Below are positions 1-6,434 of a stretch of DNA of 29,362 nucleotides, one piece after another. Origin of the DNA: CAVTHK01 sp964552235. GTDB taxonomy: Bacteria; Spirochaetota; Spirochaetia; SZUA-6; CAVTHK01. Below the pieces are notes generated by a model, which made no database searches, was not told where the DNA came from, and saw only the letters and a program-made list of their open reading frames with translations. Each line of letters begins with the position of its first letter. Positions within the stretch are counted from its first letter, which is position 1. The translations under genes and the position numbers were made by a program. The stretch lies in NCBI GenBank assembly GCA_964552235.1, contig CAZKGO010000061.1, forward strand, positions 1 to 29,362, read 5' to 3'.

Positions 1-90
1 GAGCGGGCGCGGCGCGCCGGCTGGGCTGCGGGGCGGCCGCGGCGAGCAGGCGCGTCGCGCCGGCGGGCTACGCCGCGGCCAAGGGCGCGG

Positions 91-119
91 TTGCCCCGCA
101 GCCACGGTTGCTCTACGAT
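91..119 (+). promoter_or_regulatory. Candidate promoter for the first MNT/HEPN pair
   Basis: TTGCCC at 91-96 and TACGAT at 114-119 are separated by 17 bases. The GTG at 126 follows the -10 element after 6 bases, so the transcript would begin at or next to the start codon, and no ribosome binding site is visible. The -35 match is moderate. The same close spacing recurs at other starts in this window. Confidence 0.45.
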
Positions 120-125
120 CACATC

Positions 126-506
126 GTGTCCATCGATCTCGACCGCGTGAGGGAGTTCCTCGCCCGCAAGGACGAACGGCGCCGACGCGAGCTCGACGAG
201 CGGTTCGCACGAGCCAGCGCCGACTTCGAGCGGATCGTCCGCCACATCGCGGCGGTCTACAAGCCCCTGCGGATCTACCAGTGGGGTTCGCTGCTCGAGA
301 GGGCGCACTTCAGCGAGATCTCCGATATCGACATCGCAGTCGAGGGCCTGCGAGGACCGGAGGAGTACTTCGCTGCGCTCGGTGACGCAATCCGAATGAC
401 CGATTTCCCCGTCGACCTGATCGAGATGGAGAAGATTCCGCCCGCGACTGCCGATCACATCCGCAGAACAAAAAGGATGATCCATGAGCGACCCGCGGAT
501 CCTTGA
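126..506 (+). CDS. MNT-type nucleotidyltransferase, antitoxin of HEPN/MNT pair 1
   Basis: This is a small minimal nucleotidyltransferase of 126 residues from GTG 126. In the HEPN/MNT family such proteins are the antitoxin, and in MntA they AMPylate the HEPN toxin. The nucleotidyltransferase core is visible as WGSLL at residues 53-57 followed by SDIDI at 66-70, whose D67 and D69 would bind metal, with a likely third acidic residue in VDLIE (96-100). An in-frame TTG at 108 would add six residues. GTG 126 is preferred because the paralogue at 4853-5221 begins at the equivalent residue and because the candidate -10 lies just upstream of it. The gene overlaps the HEPN gene by 23 bases, which indicates translational coupling. 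The frame stays open to the left edge of the window without a start that can be supported. Confidence 0.85.
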   Translation: MSIDLDRVREFLARKDERRRRELDERFARASADFERIVRHIAAVYKPLRIYQWGSLLERAHFSEISDIDIAVEGLRGPEEYFAALGDAIRMTDFPVDLIEMEKIPPATADHIRRTKRMIHERPADP

Positions 507-960
507 GCTGCTCGGCGCCATCGCGCGGCAGACGACGGCGCTCCAAGGCATCTACGACTCGCTCGAGCGCGCGATGGAGAGCGACGTCAAGGTGCTGAAT
601 CGCTCTGCCAACGCGGCCGTCATGGTCGCGGGGCTTCTGGACAACTACTACACGTGCCTCGAGACCTCCTTCGTGAGGATCTCCCACTTCTTCGAGAACA
701 GCGTCGCGGCCGAGCGCTGGCGCAGCGAGCTCCTGGACAAGATGGCGCTCGAGATCCCGGGCGTGCGCATCGCGGCCGTTTCGCAGGAGAACTACGCCAA
801 CCTCGTGGAGCTGCTCAAGTTCCGCCACTTCCGCAGGTACTACTTCGAGCTGCAGTACGACTGGGACCGCCTGGAGTTCCTCGTGCGCAAGCTCCGCCAG
901 GCCCACCCGATTGTCCGAAAGGATCTCGCGCGATTCGAGGAGTTCCTCAAGAGCCTGTAG
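484..960 (+). CDS. HepT-like HEPN protein, toxin of pair 1
   Basis: This alpha-helical protein of 158 residues is the partner of the overlapping MNT gene. HEPN toxins of this arrangement are RNases or are modified by the MNT partner. The conserved block is FRHFRRYY (113-120) followed by YDWDRL (125-130). In canonical HepT proteins the active site is R-X4-6-H. Here the equivalent spacing from R114 ends in Y119, so the catalytic histidine seems to be replaced by tyrosine. The protein at 4363-4866 is clearly homologous, sharing FYTCLET/YYTCLET, FVRIS, FFENS and the RHF-RYY block. The family call rests on the operon and on this block. RNase activity should not be assumed. Confidence 0.75.
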   Translation: MSDPRILELLGAIARQTTALQGIYDSLERAMESDVKVLNRSANAAVMVAGLLDNYYTCLETSFVRISHFFENSVAAERWRSELLDKMALEIPGVRIAAVSQENYANLVELLKFRHFRRYYFELQYDWDRLEFLVRKLRQAHPIVRKDLARFEEFLKSL

Positions 961-1003
961 CATGCGGCGTAGGTCCCGGGGGGCGCGCTGCGGGTTCTGC
1001 AGC

Positions 1004-1032
1004 TTGCATCGTGTGCCAATTTTGCGTATACT
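1004..1032 (+). promoter_or_regulatory. Promoter of the first AbiE operon
   Basis: TTGCAT at 1004-1009 and TATACT at 1027-1032 have an ideal 17-base spacer in a short AT-rich stretch within GC-rich DNA. Transcription should begin near 1039, inside the 25-base palindrome that starts at 1031. This places the ATG at 1033 upstream of the predicted transcript start. Confidence 0.65.
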
Positions 1033-1055
1033 ATGTCCACTTTGAGTGGACATAG
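1031..1055. promoter_or_regulatory. Perfect palindromic operator at the AbiEi start
   Basis: The half-site CTATGTCCACT at 1031-1041 is followed by the three bases TTG and then by the exact reverse complement AGTGGACATAG at 1045-1055. AbiEi antitoxins are known to repress their own operon by binding inverted repeats at the promoter. This palindrome begins inside the -10 element and covers the predicted transcription start, which is a natural place for such an operator. It also spans the first codons of the longest abiEi reading frame. Confidence 0.7.
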
Positions 1056-1737
1056 CCTGCATCTATCGAGGTCCTCTCGTGCACAGTTCGACGCGTCGTC
1101 TCTGCGGCAGCGACTCGGGCGCGACGTATTCGACTACCAGGCGCTCATGGACTCGCTGGCTCCGCTGCGCAAGCCGCGCGACAAGGTCCGCAGAATGCTG
1201 GCAGCCGGGGACATCATCCGCCTCAGGAAGGGCCTCTACCTGTTTGCGGAGCGATTCAGGCGGGAGCCGATCTGTCGGGAGCTGCTCGCAAACCTCATCC
1301 ACGGCCCTTCCTACGTGAGCCTGGAGTACGCCCTGTCGTTCCACGGGCTGATACCGGAGCGAGTGGAGGTGGTCACCTCGGTCTGCACAGGCCGATCGCG
1401 CCGCTTCGGGACTGCTGTCGGGACGTTCACGTACCGGTCGCTGACCGCGGAGCGATACTCCTGGGGTGCCGAGGTCGTCAGCACGCAGAGCGGCAGTTTC
1501 CTCATGGCCAGCCCAGCCAAGGCGCTGGCTGACAAGGTGTGGACCGACAAGAGGTTCGCCGGTGCGCGCACGAGCGACTTCGAGTCATACCTGTTCGAGG
1601 ATCTGCGCATCGACCGCGAACAGCTGGCGACGATGCGCTGTCGGGATCTCATGGAGGCGGCCGGCGCGTGCGGCTCGCCGAAGATCCGCCGTCTGGCCAG
1701 GTTCATCGCGCGCGTTCAGGAGCGATTCGATGCATGA
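1033..1737 (+). CDS. abiEi: AbiEi-family antitoxin / transcriptional regulator (first AbiE system)
   Basis: This is the antitoxin of a type IV toxin-antitoxin and abortive-infection system, 234 residues in the longest form. An N-terminal winged-helix region (about 31-72) contains DYQALMDSL, KPRDKVRRML and IIRLRKGLYLF, the typical AbiEi DNA-binding layout. The following domain has SYVSLEYALSFHGLIPE (102-118), seen in this family, and MASPAKALADKVW near residue 160. The start is uncertain. ATG 1033 directly abuts the -10 element, so the transcript would begin after it. TTG 1042 is the next in-frame option near the expected transcript start, and residues before about 30 look poorly conserved. 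The gene overlaps abiEii by 8 bases. Autoregulation through the palindrome at 1031-1055 is inferred. Confidence 0.85.
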   Translation: MSTLSGHSLHLSRSSRAQFDASSLRQRLGRDVFDYQALMDSLAPLRKPRDKVRRMLAAGDIIRLRKGLYLFAERFRREPICRELLANLIHGPSYVSLEYALSFHGLIPERVEVVTSVCTGRSRRFGTAVGTFTYRSLTAERYSWGAEVVSTQSGSFLMASPAKALADKVWTDKRFAGARTSDFESYLFEDLRIDREQLATMRCRDLMEAAGACGSPKIRRLARFIARVQERFDA

Positions 1738-2593
1738 GGCCATCCGCACGATGCTCCAGCGCTACTCCGTCACCACCGCCGACGGGGCGGTGAACGCGCT
1801 CAGGGAGATCATGCAGCAGCTCGCGCTGCTGGGGCTCTGGCGCGGCAAGTTCTTTGAGCACGCCGCCTTCTACGGCGGCTCAGCCCTCAGGATGCTCCAC
1901 GGTCTGCCGCGATACTCCGAGGATCTGGACTTTTCGCTGCTCAGGCCCGACAGCGGGTTCACGCTGGGAGCCTACGGCGAAGCTCTCAGACGCGAGATCG
2001 AAGGCTTCGGGTTCACGGTCGAGTTCCAGCAGCGCGCCAGGACGCGCCAGGGCCCGATCGAGTCGGCTTTCCTCAAGATGAACACGCTTCGGCAGCTCAT
2101 CCTTGTTCAGCCCGCAGCCGAGGCGCTGGGCATTCATCCGGGCCGGCTCTTACGCATCAAGCTCGAAGTAGACACCGATCCCCCTCCAGCCTTCGAGATG
2201 GAGAGCCGCTATCTGCTCCAGCCGATACCCTTCTCGGTGCGGGTGTTCAGCCTCCCGGACCTGTTCGCGGGAAAGATGCACGCCCTCCTCTGCCGCCGTT
2301 GGGGCAGCCGCCTCAAGGGACGCGACTGGTACGACCTAGTGTGGTACGTCGGGCAGGGCACGCCGCTGCGGCTCCGGCACCTCGAGGCGCGCATGCGCCA
2401 GTCGGGGCACTACACAGACCCCGACCCGCTGAGCCCGCAGCGGCTGTCTGGGCTCCTCGTCGAGGCCGTGAACCGGCTCGACGTGGACCAGGCGCGCGAA
2501 GAGGTCTCGAGGTTCGTGAGCGATCCGCAGTCTCTATCGCTCTGGTCCACGGATTTCTTTCGCGACGTCGCGGCCAGGATCCGGACGGTTTGA
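1730..2593 (+). CDS. abiEii: AbiEii-family nucleotidyltransferase toxin (first AbiE system)
   Basis: This is the toxin partner of the AbiEi gene, a DNA polymerase beta-like nucleotidyltransferase of 287 residues. AbiEii homologues are GTP-binding or tRNA-modifying toxins that act during phage infection. The sequence shows GGSALRM (49-55), RYSEDLDF (61-68, with D65 and D67 as metal ligands), KLEVDT (144-149), LFAGKMHALLCRR (178-190) and KGRDWYD (196-202), which are all hallmark AbiEii blocks in the expected order. ATG 1730 was chosen because it overlaps the abiEi stop by 8 bases and the protein then has family length. An in-frame extension upstream to 1466 is only the shadow of abiEi. The gene ends 16 bases before the remaining hepT-like sequence on the opposite strand, so it may have arrived together with the deletion of that gene. 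Confidence 0.92.
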   Translation: MHEAIRTMLQRYSVTTADGAVNALREIMQQLALLGLWRGKFFEHAAFYGGSALRMLHGLPRYSEDLDFSLLRPDSGFTLGAYGEALRREIEGFGFTVEFQQRARTRQGPIESAFLKMNTLRQLILVQPAAEALGIHPGRLLRIKLEVDTDPPPAFEMESRYLLQPIPFSVRVFSLPDLFAGKMHALLCRRWGSRLKGRDWYDLVWYVGQGTPLRLRHLEARMRQSGHYTDPDPLSPQRLSGLLVEAVNRLDVDQAREEVSRFVSDPQSLSLWSTDFFRDVAARIRTV

Positions 2594-2609
2594 CCGCCAC
2601 CGGAGGCGC

Positions 2610-2732
2610 GGTGCGCATCCGCGTGGCAGCGGCAAACTCCTCGTACGTCAAACCAGCCGAGAACGAAAGAGCCTTCTCCGCGGCGTCCAGCATGTCGCGA
2701 AGCGGGGCGGCGACGTCGCGTTCAGCCGCCAA
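2610..2732 (-). pseudogene. Truncated hepT (HEPN toxin) of the third MNT/HEPN pair
   Basis: About 40 N-terminal residues of a HepT (formerly DUF86) protein remain, reading RDMLDAAEKALSFSAGLTYE at residues 11-30. This matches the first helices of the family, but the usual GEAA and RX4H regions are missing. From about residue 41 the frame runs into unrelated sequence that is the antisense of abiEii. The start is a TTG at 2732 that overlaps the MNT stop by 11 bases, as in intact pairs. The loss of the C-terminal two thirds lies exactly at the 3' boundary of the AbiE module. The breakpoint is placed by eye and may be off by some bases. Confidence 0.75.
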
Positions 2733-3018
2733 AGTACTCCATCGTTTCCAGTACGCGCTCCCGGATACCCGGCTTCAAAGCGGCCGGCGTGACCAGATCG
2801 ACGCGCGCTCCAAGACGCTTCGACAGATGATCGCGCAGACGCACGAACCGAAACAAGCCGACCGGGCGCTCGAAATCGACTATCAGGTCCACGTCGCTGT
2901 CTTCCCGCTGCTCCCCGCGAACATGCGAACCGAACAGGCCGATGCGGCCAACCGAGAAATCCCGGCGTAGCGTGGCGAGCTCGGCAGCAAGAACGCTGCG
3001 CACATCAACGTCTTTCAT
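2722..3018 (-). CDS. MNT-type nucleotidyltransferase antitoxin, orphaned (third pair)
   Basis: This 98-residue MntA-like protein contains GLFGSHVRGE (27-36) and SDVDLIVDF (41-49, with D42 and D44 as metal ligands), followed by RVDLVTPAAL (72-81, with D74). These are the three acidic positions of the family. It belongs to the classical MntA group and is only distantly similar to the other two MNT proteins in this window. ATG 3018 has a weak GGCGGGAT ribosome binding site and a promoter upstream at 3046-3074. Its HEPN partner is truncated, so the antitoxin should no longer be needed, yet the reading frame and active site are intact. Confidence 0.88.
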   Translation of the reverse strand: MKDVDVRSVLAAELATLRRDFSVGRIGLFGSHVRGEQREDSDVDLIVDFERPVGLFRFVRLRDHLSKRLGARVDLVTPAALKPGIRERVLETMEYFGG

Positions 3019-3045
3019 GCATTCGATCCCGCCCTTCGGAACAGA

Positions 3046-3074
3046 AGTGTAGCGCGCAGCGCCGCCGCTGTGAA
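3046..3074 (-). promoter_or_regulatory. Promoter of the orphan MNT gene
   Basis: On the minus strand, TTCACA (3074-3069) and TACACT (3051-3046) are 17 bases apart. Transcription would start near 3039, leaving about 20 untranslated bases before ATG 3018. The -35 has five of six consensus bases and the -10 has four. Confidence 0.5.
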
Positions 3075-3227
3075 GCCGATCGAGCCCGTCTTGGCGCTCT
3101 TCCAGGGACCAGGCCGTCGCGCAGAAAGCGCTTGCCGTATCCCCATGGCCGCGCCGCAGTTCTCGCACGTCCGTGCGGCGGCCTCCAACCGCGGCCCCGC
3201 GACGGCGCCGGCGGCAGCCCGCGCTGC

Positions 3228-4319
3228 TCACCCGCCCGCGGCGCGCGCCGCTGCGACCATGGCCCGCAGGTTCTCCAGGGGAGCTTTCGGCGGCACCTCG
3301 CAGCCGGAGCCGAGGATGAACCCGCCTGCGCCGCCGGCAAGGGCGATGGCGCGCGCGGCTGCGGCGGCGACGCATTCGGGCCGCCCGCGCAGCAGCACTT
3401 CGGTCGGGTCGAGGTTGCCCATCAGGCAGACGCGATCGCCTACAAGGCGTTTGGCTGTCAGCAGGTCGACCTTGTGGTCGATCTCGAGGATGTCGGCGCC
3501 GGTGTCCGCCATGAGGGACAGGATCCTCGTCGTGTCGCCGCAGATGTGCAGCAGCGCCACGGCGTCGCTGCGCCGGCAGTCCTCGCGCACCGCCGCGAAG
3601 AACCGCTTCTCGTAGGGCAGGACCCAGCTCTCGTAGATCGCCGGCGAGATCATGTCGAGGGAGGCCAGCGAATCGCCGGCCTGCACGATGTCAGCCCCGA
3701 CAGCGAGAGCTGCCCGCGCAAAGGCGGTGAGCGCCTCGGTGGCGAGATCCATCAGTCTGCGCAGGGCGCGCTCGGTCGCCTCATTGGGCTCGACGGCGAG
3801 CAGGGCGAGCTCCGTAACGAAACGCTCGGCGCCCACGATGTGACCGGCGAGGGAAAAGGGCCCGGTGCCGGTCGCGCGGACCGCAACCTTCCCCTTGAGC
3901 TCCGATGCCAGGCGCTCGATGGCTTCGAGGTACACGGGCATGCGGCCGTCGCGGGTCGGGTCGGGCACCTGGAGGCGGTCGACGTCGGCGAGATCCTCCA
4001 GCGCCACGCGCGTGACCGTGGGCGTGCTGTCGGGGTGGTGCTGGACCTGGACGCCGAAGCCTTGGGCGATGTAGTAGCCGTCGGACTGGGGCACCACCGC
4101 GTCCTGGCCGAGGAGCTGCCAGGCGCGCATCTGCGCCTCGGCCATGAGGCGGCCCGAGCGGCAGTAGCGGTCGATGGGGACGCCGGCTGCGACCGCGCCC
4201 CAGTTGCCCATGTAGGGGGCTACGGGAACGCTGTCGGGGATGCCGCGGCGAGCTGCGGTGAGGATGCGCTGGAGGGAGGTCATCGCCGTCATCTTAGCGC
4301 GACCGGGCTGGGCCGTCAT
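3228..4319 (-). CDS. UroD-family protein, corrinoid methyltransferase-like (UroD-1)
   Basis: This 363-residue protein belongs to the uroporphyrinogen decarboxylase fold superfamily, which includes the MtaA/CmuA-type methyltransferases. It keeps the zinc ligand pattern of the methyltransferase branch, H-x-C then C: HIC at 258-260 and C340 in GSGCEVPP. The family blocks DILEIDHKVDL, MGNLDPTEVLL and ENLRAMV are also present. This makes methyltransferase-like chemistry more likely than haem synthesis, but the substrate is unknown. Three ATG starts (4319, 4292, 4283) are possible and none has a convincing ribosome binding site. Two more UroD-family genes lie in the sulfatase cluster at 8060-9118 and 17171-18235. 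This copy is separated from that cluster by toxin-antitoxin genes, and lies 43 bases downstream of the HEPN gene of pair 2. Confidence 0.85.
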   Translation of the reverse strand: MTAQPGRAKMTAMTSLQRILTAARRGIPDSVPVAPYMGNWGAVAAGVPIDRYCRSGRLMAEAQMRAWQLLGQDAVVPQSDGYYIAQGFGVQVQHHPDSTPTVTRVALEDLADVDRLQVPDPTRDGRMPVYLEAIERLASELKGKVAVRATGTGPFSLAGHIVGAERFVTELALLAVEPNEATERALRRLMDLATEALTAFARAALAVGADIVQAGDSLASLDMISPAIYESWVLPYEKRFFAAVREDCRRSDAVALLHICGDTTRILSLMADTGADILEIDHKVDLLTAKRLVGDRVCLMGNLDPTEVLLRGRPECVAAAAARAIALAGGAGGFILGSGCEVPPKAPLENLRAMVAAARAAGG

Positions 4320-4362
4320 CCCCGGCGCGCTCGCCGCCCGACGCTGTCGGCGGCCGGCGCCG

Positions 4363-4866
4363 TCAGTGGCCGGCGCTTCGAGCGGCCGCGGCGAGCTTCT
4401 CGACGTACTCGAGGTATCGGTTCATCTCGTCGAGCACCGTGCGCCGGCAGGCGAGGAACTTCTTCCGAACGAGATCGAGCCGATCCCAGTCGTACTCGAA
4501 CTCCACGTAGTATCGCTTGAAGTGGCGGAACGCGAGGAGGTCCGAAAGCGCGGCATAGGACTCGTCGGAGATCACGCGGTCGCGCACTCCCCTCACGGAA
4601 TAGGTCATCCGCTTGAGCAGGTCCTTGTGCCACCGGCTCGCATCGAGCGAGTTCTCGAAGAACTGGCTGATGCGCACGAACATCGTCTCCAGACAGGTGT
4701 AGAAACTGACCATGACATCGGCGAGGATGATCGCGGTCTCCGTTGTCCTTTCCTTGAACCACGGATGGTTCTCGAACGTGTCGTAGTAGCCGGAGACGCG
4801 GCGCAGCACAGCCAGCGAAGCGCGCAGCTCGCTGGCAAGCGCGTCCAGGCGCTCAGCGGTTGCCAT
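4363..4866 (-). CDS. HepT-like HEPN protein, toxin of pair 2
   Basis: This 167-residue paralogue of the protein at 484-960 shares SFYTCLETMFVRISQFFENS (54-73) and the block FRHFKRYY (113-120) followed by YDWDRL (125-130). As in the first copy, the R-X4-H position of HEPN RNases reads R114-X4-Y119. The gene starts with ATG 4866 and overlaps the upstream MNT gene by 14 bases. The C-terminal tail (AAAARSAGH) is short and alanine-rich. The two pairs lie in opposite orientation about 3.4 kb apart. They are clearly diverged rather than a recent duplication. Confidence 0.75.
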   Translation of the reverse strand: MATAERLDALASELRASLAVLRRVSGYYDTFENHPWFKERTTETAIILADVMVSFYTCLETMFVRISQFFENSLDASRWHKDLLKRMTYSVRGVRDRVISDESYAALSDLLAFRHFKRYYVEFEYDWDRLDLVRKKFLACRRTVLDEMNRYLEYVEKLAAAARSAGH

Positions 4867-5221
4867 GCACGATCCTGCCCCGTTGCCGGATCAGCGCCGC
4901 GTACTCAGGCTCGATCCGCTCCAGCTCGACGACGTCCAGCGGGAAAGAGGTCATCGGATCGACGCGCTGGAGCAGCGCGAAGTACCGCTCGGCGCTTCCA
5001 AGGCCCTCCACCGCGATGTCGATGTCGGAGATCTCGGAGAATCGGGCCCGGTCGAGCAGCGATCCCCATTGCCACACGCGCTCGGGCCGGAACTCGCTGA
5101 CGATGACGGCCAGGATGCGCGCAAAGTCCTCCGACGCTTCTCGGAACCGCTCGTCGAGCGCGATCGACCTACGTCGCTCCTTTTCCGCGAGATACGCGAG
5201 GGTCTCTCCGAAGCTGACCAC
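4853..5221 (-). CDS. MNT-type nucleotidyltransferase, antitoxin of pair 2
   Basis: This is the partner of the HEPN gene 4363-4866, 122 residues from GTG 5221. It has WGSLLDRARFSEISDIDIAV at 52-71, with D66 and D68 as probable metal ligands, and FPLDVVELERI further on, the same layout as pair 1. The longest frame would start at TTG 5239, but a TATAAT at 5247-5242 predicts transcription from about 5235, downstream of that TTG. GTG 5221 has a GGAGG at 5235-5231 with nine bases of spacing, so it is the better start. This also aligns its N terminus with that of the pair 1 protein. Confidence 0.87.
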   Translation of the reverse strand: MVSFGETLAYLAEKERRRSIALDERFREASEDFARILAVIVSEFRPERVWQWGSLLDRARFSEISDIDIAVEGLGSAERYFALLQRVDPMTSFPLDVVELERIEPEYAALIRQRGRIVHGNR

Positions 5222-5241
5222 CGGATCGGACCTCCACAAGC

Positions 5242-5270
5242 ATTATAGGTACGGGCGCGTGTGGGAGCAA
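5242..5270 (-). promoter_or_regulatory. Promoter of MNT/HEPN pair 2
   Basis: On the minus strand, TTGCTC (5270-5265) and a perfect TATAAT (5247-5242) are separated by 17 bases. The predicted start near 5235 leaves a very short leader carrying GGAGG before GTG 5221. The stretch 5271-5391 between this promoter and the Phd-like gene holds no other feature that I can support. Confidence 0.7.
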
Positions 5271-5391
5271 GGCGCCCAGGGTCCCGCGCCCCGACGGCGC
5301 GCCCGGCCTGCGGCATAGACCAGCTTTCTCAACCGTGCCAGCGGAGGTTCTGGCGTCAGCTCCAACGTTCTGCTCGACAGTGCGCCCACCA

Positions 5392-5682
5392 CTACTTTCG
5401 CGACACCGCGGAGGCTTCGGCTTGTGCCCCAGCACGCTTCCAGAACTGCGCGTGCGCTTGCCCCCGTCCTGCCGCAATGCTCGCCCGCGACCTGTCCAGC
5501 AACGAGCGAAACCGCGGCGATCGCGATAGCAGAATACCCTCGAGATCGTCGTCGTCCGCCGGTGCGACAATCACGGCCACCGCTCGCCCCTTGCGGGTAA
5601 TCACAACCGGCCCGGAAGCCTCTGCCTCCTGCAGGTAGGCACTCAGTTTGGCCTTTATCTCGGCCAACGAAGCGACCTTCAT
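5392..5682 (-). CDS. Phd/YefM-like antitoxin of the RelE pair
   Basis: This 96-residue antitoxin has a Phd/YefM N-terminal domain: MKVASLAEIKAKLSAYLQEA (1-20), then PVVITRKGRAVAVIVA (25-40), the typical DNA-binding and dimer strands. The C-terminal half would wrap the toxin. ATG 5682 overlaps the toxin stop codon by four bases (ATGA) and has AAAGGAG eight bases upstream. The order toxin first, antitoxin second is the reverse of most Phd pairs but is common for HigBA-like and some RelE-like modules. A repressor role at the promoter 6014-6041 is inferred from the family. Confidence 0.87.
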   Translation of the reverse strand: MKVASLAEIKAKLSAYLQEAEASGPVVITRKGRAVAVIVAPADDDDLEGILLSRSPRFRSLLDRSRASIAAGRGQAHAQFWKRAGAQAEASAVSRK

Positions 5683-6005
5683 GGCGAGAACTCCTTTCCC
5701 CCGAAATGCAGTCGGTTGCCCTCTTTCACACCTATGGCGAGGATCCAAACCTCCCGCCGCTCCGCAATGATCTCGTAGAAGGCCCGAAAGCGATTGCCCG
5801 GGCCGCAACGCAGCTCCCACGTCGCGCCGAACGGCCCGGGAGACCGTTCCAGCGGCTTTCGGTTGCGCGTAATACCATCCGGCCCGAACGACAGCTGATC
5901 CGCAACTGCCTTACTCAGCAGGCGAAAGTTCTGCCGGCCGATTGCGCGGACATGGCTGTGGACCTCCGGAGCATACACCAGCGCATACTTCAACCTGCGA
6001 ACCAC
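5679..6005 (-). CDS. RelE/ParE-superfamily toxin
   Basis: This 108-residue protein has the RelE fold signature WELRCGPGNRFRAFYEI (63-79) followed by EVWILAIGVKEGNRLHFGGK (85-104), with basic and aromatic residues typical of ribosome-dependent mRNA interferases. The helical N-terminal region HVRAIGRQNFRLLSKAVADQ precedes it. The start GTG 6005 lies only 8 bases after a perfect TATAAT, so the mRNA may be leaderless. No Shine-Dalgarno sequence is visible. It overlaps the antitoxin gene by four bases. Whether it belongs with RelE or with the HigB-like group cannot be settled by eye. Confidence 0.85.
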   Translation of the reverse strand: MVRRLKYALVYAPEVHSHVRAIGRQNFRLLSKAVADQLSFGPDGITRNRKPLERSPGPFGATWELRCGPGNRFRAFYEIIAERREVWILAIGVKEGNRLHFGGKEFSP

Positions 6006-6013
6006 AGACCAGA

Positions 6014-6041
6014 ATTATAGTCATCTGCCAGCAGAAGTCAA
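6014..6041 (-). promoter_or_regulatory. Strong promoter of the RelE/Phd operon
   Basis: On the minus strand, TTGACT (6041-6036) and TATAAT (6019-6014) are separated by 16 bases. This is one of the closest matches to the sigma70 consensus in the window. The predicted start near 6007 is almost at GTG 6005. Confidence 0.8.
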
Positions 6042-6207
6042 GGCGCCGGGCGCCCCGGACCACGGGACCGCCACGGCAAAGCTGGCGGGCGGCAGGTGAC
6101 CGGTGCGCGGCCTTGGGCCCGGTCTCCGCGCGCCACCAGGCTTCGCTTGCGAGCGCCTGCGACAAGTTGCTGCCGCCCGTCGATCCGCCGCGGTAGACTG
6201 CGCACAC

Positions 6208-6399
6208 CCCGTCAACGGGATCATCAACCGTAAGCGGAGGATGACGCCGGCAACCGCCCTTTGCCTGGCACGGTTCTTCGGCGACACGTCCGGGTTCTGG
6301 ATGAATCTCCAACTCCGTTGGGACCTGTACCATGCTCAATCTTCAGAGGCCGATGCGCTGTCGAAGATCCGACCCCTTGAGGCCAGCAACATCCGGTAG
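6208..6399 (+). pseudogene. C-terminal remnant of a HigA-type antitoxin
   Basis: The plus-strand frame ending at TGA-type stop 6399 reads NGIINRKRRMTPATALCLAR and then FFGDTSGFWMNLQLRWDLYH. This is the second half of the XRE helix-turn-helix and the diagnostic FFG-x4-FW-x-NLQ-x2-DL segment of HigA. The first 35 or so residues of a normal HigA are absent; upstream sequence in the same frame is unrelated. No higB-like gene lies next to it on this strand. The rest of 6006-6434 holds only the RelE promoter. Confidence 0.8.
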
Positions 6400-6434
6400 G
6401 CTCAACCCGAAACCGGGGGACACCCAATAGATCG

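Noticed and set aside
1..107. Possible gene end at the left edge
   Set aside because: The sequence is extremely GC-rich and open in several frames, but no frame gives recognisable protein sequence.
1466..1729. Upstream extension of the first abiEii to 1466
   Set aside because: It is in another frame of abiEi and has no family similarity. ATG 1730 gives the normal length and a usual overlap.
5237..5239. TTG 5239 as the start of the MNT gene of pair 2
   Set aside because: The TATAAT at 5247-5242 places the transcript start downstream of it, and GTG 5221 has a well-spaced GGAGG.
6380..6434. Possible REP-like or IS-end repeat near the HigA remnant
   Set aside because: Only a 5-base inverted match (CCGGT/ACCGG) is visible, with no second copy in the window and no transposase.
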